This document shows positions 1 through 5,575 of a DNA stretch of 5,715 bases, piece by piece. The position numbers were made by a program, and so were the translations under genes. The notes beneath the pieces are model-generated. The model saw only the letters and a list, made by a program, of their open reading frames with translations. It did no database searches and was not told the origin of the DNA. The stretch spans positions 1-5,715 of the forward strand of contig JBLHIC010000124.1 in assembly GCA_047614245.1 (NCBI GenBank), read 5' to 3'. How positions within the stretch are numbered: the first letter of the stretch is position 1; every line of letters begins with the position of its first letter. Source of the stretch: Ulvibacter sp047614245. GTDB lineage: Bacteria > Bacteroidota > Bacteroidia > Flavobacteriales > Flavobacteriaceae.

Positions 1-1
1 T

Positions 2-1165
2 CTAATTGAAGCATCACTTGATCCGCTTGTTACTATTTCTCCTGAAGGGAAAATCACCGATGTAAATAATGCATCGATAGAAGTAACTGGAGTGTCTAGA
101 GATAAATTAATTGGCACTGATTTCTCTGATTACTTTACCGAACCAGATAAAGCCCGGAAAGGGTATAAGCAGGTTTTTGAAAAAGGATTTGTTGCCAATT
201 ATCCACTTACGGTTTGCCACAAAAATGGAAAATTAATCGATGTATTATACAACGCATCCATTTATAAAGATGATAAAGGGACTGTTTTAGGTGTGTTTGC
301 CGCTGCAAGAGATATGACCGATGAAAAAAGCAAAAAGTTAATTATTGCTAACAAAGAGCTGTTATTTCAATTCGAAGAAAAGAGAAAACATGCAGAAGAG
401 TTGTTCATAGCCAAAGAACAGGCCGAAGAATCAGATCGGTTAAAATCAGCTTTCTTATCTAATATGTCCCATGAGATACGTACACCTATGAATGGCATAC
501 TTGGTTTTTCTGAATTATTGAAAGAACCTGATTTAACAGGAGAAACACAGCGTGAGTATATTAATATTATTGAAAAGAGCGGTCAGCGCATGCTTAATAT
601 TTTAAATGATATTGTAAGTATTTCTAAAATAGAATCTGGGCTAATGGAAGTAAATATACAGGAAACGGATATTAATGAGCAAATTGGCTTCATTCATTCC
701 TTTTTTAAACTTGAGATTGAAGGAAAAGGAATCCGTTTTTTAGTTAAAAGTTTCTTAGAAGGAAAAGAGGCTTATATTCAATCAGATCGCGAGAAAATTT
801 ATGGTATTCTTACCAATTTGATTAAAAATGCAGTTAAATTTACGAAAGAAGGAACAATAGAATTAGGGTGTCGGTTAAGAACAGAAAAGGAGTGTTCAAA
901 ACTGGAGTTTTACGTAAAAGATACGGGGATTGGAATCCCTAAAGACAGACAAAAACCAATATTTGAGCGCTTTATACAAGCGGATATCTCCGGTAAAATG
1001 GCATATCAGGGAGCAGGTTTAGGTTTGTCGATTTCTAAAGCATATGTCGAGCTGCTTGGTGGTGAAATTTGGACGGAAAGTGAAGAAGGAAAAGGGTCTG
1101 TATTCTACTTTACGCTGCCGTACCAGATGAAACCTAATGAAAAAAAACTTATAGAAAAGGATTAA
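2..1165 (+). CDS. PAS-domain sensor histidine kinase, 5'-truncated by window edge
   Basis: The frame is open from base 2, so the visible 387 residues are only the C-terminal part. A GTG at 92 lies inside the PAS domain and is not the true start. Numbering from base 2, residues 1-106 form a PAS sensor domain, beginning LIEASLDPLVTISPEGKI and ending in the typical AARDMTDEK. A charged, probably coiled-coil linker follows (about 105-150). The HisKA dimerisation domain has the H-box SHEIRTP with phospho-accepting His157. The HATPase_c domain has an N-box TNLIKNAVKF (271-280), G1 box DTGIGIP (307-313), an F-box around FERF, and G2 box GAGLGLS (337-343). All catalytic boxes are present and no receiver domain follows, so it should autophosphorylate and pass phosphate to a separate regulator. 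The input signal is unknown because the N-terminus is missing. It converges on the gas-vesicle genes, and nothing in the sequence shows that it regulates them. Confidence 0.93.
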   Translation, partial: LIEASLDPLVTISPEGKITDVNNASIEVTGVSRDKLIGTDFSDYFTEPDKARKGYKQVFEKGFVANYPLTVCHKNGKLIDVLYNASIYKDDKGTVLGVFAAARDMTDEKSKKLIIANKELLFQFEEKRKHAEELFIAKEQAEESDRLKSAFLSNMSHEIRTPMNGILGFSELLKEPDLTGETQREYINIIEKSGQRMLNILNDIVSISKIESGLMEVNIQETDINEQIGFIHSFFKLEIEGKGIRFLVKSFLEGKEAYIQSDREKIYGILTNLIKNAVKFTKEGTIELGCRLRTEKECSKLEFYVKDTGIGIPKDRQKPIFERFIQADISGKMAYQGAGLGLSISKAYVELLGGEIWTESEEGKGSVFYFTLPYQMKPNEKKLIEKD

Positions 1166-1220
1166 AAACCCTAGTAAAACTAAATGACGAGGCTTAGAAT
1201 AAATTAATAGAAATTTTTAA

Positions 1221-1380
1221 ATGAATTCTTCTCAATTGTATATGATTAAGAATTTTGAAACTATGATTGTTTACTTAATGGTTGAAATATTAAAGAGAAT
1301 GGGATGTAAACAATAAGGTAACTGTTAGTGCAACAGATAACGAATTTTTTATTGAATACAGAATTGGCAAGTATAACTAA
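1221..1380 (+). pseudogene. Possible remnant of a small frameshifted ORF
   Basis: An ATG at 1221 opens a 31-codon frame ending at 1316 (MNSSQLYMIKNFETMIVY, later VEILKRMG). Another plus-strand frame continues from about 1300 to a TAA at 1378-1380, reading WDVNNKVTVSATDNEFF then IEYRIGKYN. Removing one base from the GGG at 1301-1303 would join them into a product of about 52 residues. The second half reads like real protein in its mix of hydrophobic and polar residues. I do not recognise a family, and short open stretches arise easily by chance, so this is a weak call. Confidence 0.22.
1224..1254. repeat. Weak AT-rich inverted repeat downstream of the kinase gene
   Basis: AATTCTT (1224-1230) pairs perfectly with AAGAATT (1248-1254) across a 17-base loop, followed by TT. 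It lies 58 bases past the kinase stop codon. A short AT-rich stem with a long loop and almost no U-tract is a poor intrinsic terminator. It is recorded as the only regular inverted repeat seen near that 3' end. Confidence 0.25.
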
Positions 1381-1503
1381 TAATTTGAATGCTTATTTTA
1401 TTTCGAGCAGGGTCGTCTATTCTGTTTCCCTAGAACATCTATTTTTTACGAATCAAAAGTAAACTTTCATGCGAGCTCTTTTAATTAATTTAGCTGTCCG
1501 TTA

Positions 1504-2199
1504 CTATCGCTCATAAACTACTTGGTTTTTAAGGTATTGAGTTAGTTCTTTAAAACGTTCCTTTTTCTTTGCATGAAAAGGTAAGAGTTTTTGGTACTCT
1601 CTTACTTTATTAACTTCCTTCACTTCTGTTACTACTATATCTTTGGGTAGTTTATCTAATACGCGATGATAGGCCCCAACAAAAATGATACCTGTTTCAT
1701 TATGTATTAGTGTTTTGTCTATACTTTCTGTTATAAACTTATCTCTTTGCACTAATAGCTTATGTCGGCTAATTTTAAATTTAATAATTTTGATTATTTT
1801 CATCAGCAATGTTCCCGAAGAGGGTATCGATTTTAGCATATCTAGTTCCTTTTTAACCATTGAGAGATCTTCAGTTTTTACGATAACAGCGCCACGATTT
1901 ACCAACTTAGAAATAATTTCATAATTCTTACTTCCTGCTTTAACGCTATCTTCCATTATTTTAAGGGCGATACCTCCATCTGTTACCATTCCGTCCTGAT
2001 ATATTTTTACAGGTTTATCATCAAAATCTATGGCATCACAATATAGGTTTATTACTTCCCAGTATTTAGTAACAGTATCTATATGTGTTTTCCAAAATTT
2101 TTCCCCAAACTCATTAATGCTTTTTTGGGTTAGTTCTGCCGCCATAGATCCCATATCAGCACTTGAATGAATGATGGGAATATAAATTAAGTTTCTCAT
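1504..2199 (-). CDS. Conserved-looking protein of unknown function, last gene of the gas-vesicle operon
   Basis: I do not recognise this 231-residue protein as a named Gvp protein. It has no signal peptide or clear membrane segment, so it is probably cytoplasmic. Visible features are an N-terminal strand leading to PIIHSSADMGS (residues 8-18), KIYQDGM (65-71), a beta strand AVIVKTEDLSMV (104-115), a strongly basic stretch around 134-153, then RDKFI...IDKTL and GIIFVGAYHRV (170-180). The C-terminus is highly charged (KKKERFKEL). The GAYH at 175-178 fits a GX2H motif, and its setting after an arginine-led helix recalls TraB/TIKI/EreA-type proteins, where two GX2H motifs mark the active site. 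Here the first would be PIIH, so the link is only a guess. The start is chosen at the ATG preceded by an A-rich leader (AATAATAAAA), 25 bp after gvpK, which suggests co-transcription. Confidence 0.8.
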   Translation of the reverse strand: MRNLIYIPIIHSSADMGSMAAELTQKSINEFGEKFWKTHIDTVTKYWEVINLYCDAIDFDDKPVKIYQDGMVTDGGIALKIMEDSVKAGSKNYEIISKLVNRGAVIVKTEDLSMVKKELDMLKSIPSSGTLLMKIIKIIKFKISRHKLLVQRDKFITESIDKTLIHNETGIIFVGAYHRVLDKLPKDIVVTEVKEVNKVREYQKLLPFHAKKKERFKELTQYLKNQVVYER

Positions 2200-2224
2200 T
2201 TTTATTATTCTAAAGTTTAAGATG

Positions 2225-2569
2225 TTACATCAAGCCTCCTAGCGGGCCAAGATTAATATTTAAATCTTCATCCGTAAGATTAAAAATTTCTTTTAATTCT
2301 TCCATTTTCATTTCTAACTTCATTAGTGTTTCGCCCAATCGTTCAATTTCATCCTCGGACAACGATCCTGATTCGACCCTTCTGATGGCTTGTTTTTCAA
2401 TCAGTTTACGTAGCAGTTCAATTATTGTCATTACAAGCTGTGTAAGACCTTCATGCGCATTGTCTGGAGTAGCATTGATTCGAGAGTTTTCTGTTGTTTT
2501 AATTTTATCAATTGCATCTTCAATTTCATCCATCGGGATTGAATTCAATAGTATCTTATCTTCGTTCAT
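2225..2569 (-). CDS. gvpK: Gas vesicle protein GvpK
   Basis: This 114-residue protein matches the GvpK family across its core. Visible family signatures are RINATPDNAHEGL (30-42), LVMTIIELLRKLIEKQAIRR (45-64), SGSLSEDEIERLGETLMKLE (67-86), and the C-terminal LTDEDLNINLGPLG (98-111). It is predicted to be mostly helical with heptad-like hydrophobic spacing, and acidic overall. The length is normal for the family. GvpK is one of the accessory proteins needed for gas-vesicle formation in the systems where it has been tested, and its exact biochemical role is unsettled. The ATG start sits behind an AT-rich leader without a Shine-Dalgarno sequence. A 176-bp gap separates it from dnaK upstream, longer than other gaps in the cluster, so it may have its own promoter. 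The unknown 231-aa gene follows after 25 bp. Confidence 0.96.
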   Translation of the reverse strand: MNEDKILLNSIPMDEIEDAIDKIKTTENSRINATPDNAHEGLTQLVMTIIELLRKLIEKQAIRRVESGSLSEDEIERLGETLMKLEMKMEELKEIFNLTDEDLNINLGPLGGLM

Positions 2570-2745
2570 ATCTATATATTATTATGTTCACACTAAGTCA
2601 ATAAAGATATTAGTAGGTCAACATTTATTATGCATCGGTTTTAATGAATAATTCTGTGATTCAAATACTTCAATAACCGCAATAAGTTCATTTTTTGAGC
2701 TTACAAAAAGGGATTATTTTTACTAGGACCTAATTATGTTTTAGA
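2570..2745 (-). promoter_or_regulatory. 176-bp gap upstream of gvpK, possible internal promoter region
   Basis: This is the longest gap inside the minus-strand cluster. Read on the minus strand, it contains two copies of TTGACNTANT starting at 2621 and 2601, spaced exactly 20 bp (about two helical turns), which could be an operator or -35-like elements. TTGACT (2601-2596) is followed after 17 bp by TATATA (2578-2573), but that would place transcription start within the gvpK start codon, so a normal sigma-70 promoter there is doubtful. I found no Bacteroidota-type TAnnTTTG -7 element. A near-palindrome TAGGACCTA (plus strand, about 2724-2732) lies soon after the dnaK stop. There is no clear terminator. 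Confidence 0.25.
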
Positions 2746-4572
2746 TTAATTGTTCAATGCGCTTTCAATTAAATCATCTCTATCTGATTTTTCTTCAGCT
2801 TCTTTACATGCTGCACTTAATGTAAACATAGCCTCATCTATATCTTTAAAATTTTGCTCCGAATTCACTAATATTAGCTCACCGAGAGCTTTTTCAATGG
2901 CATTTTTTTTCTCTACGGGTATTGTGCTTCCAAATTTCTTTAATTGTTTTTCAGTCTGGAAAATTTGCAGGTCTACTTTGTTATTTTGTTCTGCCTTTTC
3001 TTTCATCTCCTGGTCTTCAAAGGCATGCTGCTTGGCTTTATCTTTTATTCTACAAATTTCTTCTTCGGAAAGACCAGAGGAAGCTTCAAGTCTTATTTGT
3101 TGGGATTTTTCTGTCAATTGATCTATTGCGGTCACCTGTAAAATTCCATTGGCATCGATGTCAAAAGTTACTTCTATCTTGGGTATACCTCGAGGTAAAA
3201 TAGGGATTTCATCAAAGTGAAATTTACCAATACTTTTATTATGGTCTGCCATTGGTCTTTCTCCCTGTAAAACACGAATTTCTACTGAAGATTGACCGTC
3301 TTCTGCAGTAGAGAAGATTTCGGACTGGCGTGTTGGAATAGTCGTGTTTGCTTCGATGAGTCTGGTCATTACTCCACCTCGGGTTTCAATACCCAATGAA
3401 AGGGGTGTAATATCAAGTAAAAGTGCATCTTTTACCTCTCCAGAAAGGACTCCACCAAGAATGGCCGCACCAATAGCCACAACTTGATCTGGATTTACCT
3501 CTTTTGAAGGTTCTTTTCCAAAAAAAGCACGCACCATTTTTTGAACAGCAGGAATTCGGGTTGAACCACCAACTAATATGATTTCATCTAAATCGGAAAC
3601 CTCTAATCGAGCATTTTTAAGTGCCAATTTACAAGGCATAATAGTTGACTGTATCAAGCTATCAGTTAGTTGTTCAAATTTTTCGCGGGTAAGTGTTTTT
3701 ACCAGGTGTTTAGAAATGCCATTAACAGTCATAATATATGGAAGGTTAATATTTGTTTCAAGCGAATTTGACAACTCAATCTTTGCTTTCTCAGCTGCTT
3801 CTTTTAATCTTTGAAGAGTTATTGGGTCACGAAAAAGAGTCACACCTTGTTCTTTTTGGAATTGATCAGCAAGCCAATCGATAATAATATGATCAAAATC
3901 GTCACCACCAAGATGTGTATTTCCGTTGGTTGACTTTACTTCGAAAACACCGTTTCCTAAGCTTAGTATAGAGATGTCAAAAGTTCCTCCACCTAGATCA
4001 AAAACGGCCACTTTAATATCTGAATGCCTTTTATCGAGGCCATAGGCTAATGCAGCTGCTGTGGGTTCGTTAATGATACGCCTGACTGTTAATCCTGCAA
4101 TCTCTCCGGCATCTTTTGTGGCTTTACGCTGTGAATCACTGAAATATGCAGGCACTGTAATTATAGCCTCTTTAATTTCATGACCAAGATAATCTTCGGC
4201 TGTTTTTTTCATTTGTTGTAAAATCATGGCCGAAATTTCTTGTGGTGAATACAGCTCTCCAGAAATTGATATGTGAGGAGTATTATTTTCTCCTCTGGAA
4301 ACTAGATACGGAATTCGGTTAATTTCCTGCTCAACAATGTCATAGGATTCACCCATGAAACGTTTAATGGAAGAGACTGTATTTTCTGGGTTTGCTATGG
4401 CCTGTCGTCTTGCCGAAGCTCCAACTTTACGTTCACCACCTAAAGTAAATGATACAACGGAAGGCGTTGTGCTGAATCCCTCGTTGTTTAGAATAACAGT
4501 CGGTTCGTTCCCTTCTATAATAGCCATACAGGAATTTGTGGTTCCTAAATCTATCCCTAAAATTTTACTCAT
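2746..4572 (-). CDS. dnaK: DnaK-family Hsp70 chaperone embedded in gas-vesicle operon
   Basis: This 608-residue protein is an ATP-dependent cytosolic chaperone. The nucleotide-binding domain (1-381) has GIDLGTTNSC (6-15), catalytic Lys70, the proline-switch Pro141, Glu169, FDLGGGTFDISIL (191-203, Thr197 matching E. coli Thr199) and ILVGGSTRIPAVQ (332-344). It keeps the insert near residues 75-95 typical of Gram-negative Hsp70s. The linker is DALLLDITP (382-390), the beta substrate domain runs to about 500, and the helical lid follows. It appears catalytically intact, but three things are odd. Arg398 replaces E. coli arch residue Met404. Ala383 replaces linker Val389. The protein stops at IESALNN, about 30 residues shorter than E. 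coli DnaK (638), without a Gly-rich tail or EEV-type end. No grpE or dnaJ is adjacent. It lies 30 bp after a gvpF/L gene, so it is probably co-transcribed. I infer a gas-vesicle-dedicated paralogue; it could instead be the genome's only DnaK. Confidence 0.96.
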   Translation of the reverse strand: MSKILGIDLGTTNSCMAIIEGNEPTVILNNEGFSTTPSVVSFTLGGERKVGASARRQAIANPENTVSSIKRFMGESYDIVEQEINRIPYLVSRGENNTPHISISGELYSPQEISAMILQQMKKTAEDYLGHEIKEAIITVPAYFSDSQRKATKDAGEIAGLTVRRIINEPTAAALAYGLDKRHSDIKVAVFDLGGGTFDISILSLGNGVFEVKSTNGNTHLGGDDFDHIIIDWLADQFQKEQGVTLFRDPITLQRLKEAAEKAKIELSNSLETNINLPYIMTVNGISKHLVKTLTREKFEQLTDSLIQSTIMPCKLALKNARLEVSDLDEIILVGGSTRIPAVQKMVRAFFGKEPSKEVNPDQVVAIGAAILGGVLSGEVKDALLLDITPLSLGIETRGGVMTRLIEANTTIPTRQSEIFSTAEDGQSSVEIRVLQGERPMADHNKSIGKFHFDEIPILPRGIPKIEVTFDIDANGILQVTAIDQLTEKSQQIRLEASSGLSEEEICRIKDKAKQHAFEDQEMKEKAEQNNKVDLQIFQTEKQLKKFGSTIPVEKKNAIEKALGELILVNSEQNFKDIDEAMFTLSAACKEAEEKSDRDDLIESALNN

Positions 4573-4602
4573 TTTACGTTTTCTTTATATTTTGTGTAAA
4601 AA

Positions 4603-5352
4603 TTATTTTATTACGATGTCAACAAAACTATAAGGAGGCCAGGGTCCAGTAAGTAGGAATTGTAAATCGTCGTGTTGTTCATTAAATGCGCAAATAGCTT
4701 GAATGAATTCATCTTTTTTGTTTTTTTTAACTAAAAAAACCGCGTCAATAAGAATTTTATTAGTGATTATTTTTTTGAATTTAGAGTCAGGATTGATTTG
4801 CGTTAAGTGCTGACCAATATCTTCTATTAATTGTTCAACATATTTAGATAAAGTATCTTCTTGTTTGTTCTTTTTTATCTTTTCAAATAAATAATTGGTG
4901 TGAATGGTATTTGTTGAAAAGTATTTGCTGAGTTCATCCTCTTCCGCTACTATTTTTAATTTTTTTATCGCACTAAACTTATTGCAATTGTATAATACTT
5001 TCAGACCAAATTCACATTTGTTTTCTACTTTTTGAAGATTGGTAAGGAAGGAGTCATAGTGGTTGATTAATAACTGATTTATAATTTCATTTGACTTTAT
5101 AAAGGTACCAAATCTAACAGGTAATAGTGTTACATGTTGCGATAACTCTTCAATAACCCGCGAAAAGTCAAGAGCTAATTCCTTTTCTGATATTTGTTCT
5201 GCAGAGGGGATATCACTCGCAACTATAGCGATATCATTCACGGAAAGAATATATAGATCAGAACCCATTATACCTTTAATAGTGTCCGTTAAATCCTTTA
5301 TTTTTTTAGGATTATGGTTTGTAGCTATTATGGCATAAATTTTTTTTTTCAT
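4603..5352 (-). CDS. gvpF/L: GvpL/GvpF family gas vesicle protein
   Basis: This complete 249-residue protein is of the GvpF/GvpL family. The N-terminal domain begins IYAIIATNH, includes the strand segment IAIVASDIPSAE (41-52), and carries the family hallmark LPVRFGT (77-83) followed by a helix. The segment CEFGLKVLYN (113-122) matches the usual W/F-G-hKV strand. The C-terminal half is helical and lysine-rich, and ends with the conserved TGPWPPYSFV (235-244). GvpF of cyanobacteria has a two-domain structure and is found at the gas-facing surface; family members bind GvpA and are thought to aid nucleation. The length is typical. The start is the ATG 13 bp after the small gvpS-type gene, behind an AT-rich leader. 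The start codon is followed at once by a ten-A run (MKKKI), and an A8 run lies at Lys209-Asn211. Family naming as F or L cannot be decided by eye. Confidence 0.95.
   Translation of the reverse strand: MKKKIYAIIATNHNPKKIKDLTDTIKGIMGSDLYILSVNDIAIVASDIPSAEQISEKELALDFSRVIEELSQHVTLLPVRFGTFIKSNEIINQLLINHYDSFLTNLQKVENKCEFGLKVLYNCNKFSAIKKLKIVAEEDELSKYFSTNTIHTNYLFEKIKKNKQEDTLSKYVEQLIEDIGQHLTQINPDSKFKKIITNKILIDAVFLVKKNKKDEFIQAICAFNEQHDDLQFLLTGPWPPYSFVDIVIK
5340..5349 (-). repeat. A10 homopolymer directly after the gvpF/L start codon
   Basis: On the coding strand the start ATG is followed by ten adenines (codons AAA AAA AAA A..). Gain or loss of a single base would put the gene out of frame from codon 5. 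This is the longest single-base run noticed in the window. It may be a mutational or transcriptional slippage site, or just lysine-rich AT-biased sequence. Confidence 0.6.
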
Positions 5353-5365
5353 TATATAATCATTT

Positions 5366-5575
5366 TTATTTCTGATCTGGTTTTACAATGGTCAGACGCT
5401 TTTCTTGCATGGTTTCTACGGAGGAAACCAATAATTTCAAGCCAACATAAACAAGATCGATATCAGCAACCGATATTACAATATCCCCAGTAATAACAAC
5501 TCCTTTGTTTAATACTCTATCTAATATTTCTACAATGGTGATATCTTTTGATTGATTTATTACATTTTCCTGCAT
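5366..5575 (-). CDS. gvpS: Small GvpA-family gas vesicle protein, GvpS/GvpJ/GvpM type
   Basis: This 69-residue protein has the Gas_vesicle (GvpA) fold core at about residues 11-56: DITIVEILDRVLNKGVVI (helix then turn), TGDIVISVADIDLVYVGL (beta hairpin) and KLLVSSVETM (second helix). The GDIVISVADIDLVYVGL stretch differs from the major shell protein GvpA, which usually has a W-V-R-V-S pattern there. It matches the minor paralogues GvpS/GvpJ/GvpM, which are needed in small amounts for assembly. GvpS is favoured because the gene lies between gvpF/L and gvpK, as in the L-S-K order of Bacillus megaterium and Streptomyces clusters. The start ATG overlaps the stop of the upstream gvpF/L gene in TAATG, a sign of translational coupling. 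Thirteen bp separate it from the next gvpF/L gene. The short tail after residue 56 is charged. The subtype is less certain than the family. Confidence 0.9.
   Translation of the reverse strand: MQENVINQSKDITIVEILDRVLNKGVVITGDIVISVADIDLVYVGLKLLVSSVETMQEKRLTIVKPDQK

Larger units (their letters stand above)
1166..1503. other. Convergent intergenic region, no intact gene
   Basis: This 338-bp AT-rich stretch separates the 3' ends of the kinase gene and the minus-strand operon. I see no tRNA, no strong GC-rich terminator hairpin and no intact ORF of convincing size. It holds a weak AT-rich inverted repeat (1224-1254) and a possible frameshifted short ORF (1221-1380), listed separately. Because the two flanking transcripts converge here, terminators for both are expected, but none is obvious by eye. 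Confidence 0.7.

Noticed and set aside
92..94. GTG as the start of the histidine kinase
   Set aside because: The frame is open to base 2 and codes for the first part of the PAS domain, so the true start lies left of the window.
1410..1433. AGGG...CCCT inverted repeat as a terminator for the minus-strand operon
   Set aside because: It has only four pairs, a loop of about 15 bases and no U-tract in either direction.
1685..1924. Plus-strand 79-codon ORF with hydrophobic stretches that could pass as a membrane protein
   Set aside because: It lies fully inside the minus-strand 231-aa gene, and its hydrophobicity reflects the complement of Lys- and Asn-rich codons.
2573..2601. TTGACT-17-TATATA as a sigma-70 promoter for gvpK
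   Set aside because: The -10-like box ends three bases before the start codon, which would put the transcription start inside the gene, and Bacteroidota promoters usually differ from this consensus.
2750..3203. Plus-strand ORFs of 65-123 codons opposite dnaK, including the overlapping ones at 2750, 2922 and 2944
   Set aside because: They are antisense shadows, rich in Ser, Phe and Leu, of a well conserved Hsp70 frame, with no leader or family resemblance.
4630..4646. AAGGAGG on the plus strand near 4632 and again near 5606, resembling strong Shine-Dalgarno sites
   Set aside because: Both are the reverse complement of the conserved PWPP(Y/F)SF codons at the ends of the two gvpF/L genes. No plausible plus-strand gene follows either.
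4716..4732. A-AAA-AAC heptamer in gvpF/L as a programmed -1 frameshift site
   Set aside because: It falls within a Lys-Lys-Asn-Lys-Lys stretch of an otherwise normal, full-length family member, with no stimulatory structure seen. AT bias explains it.
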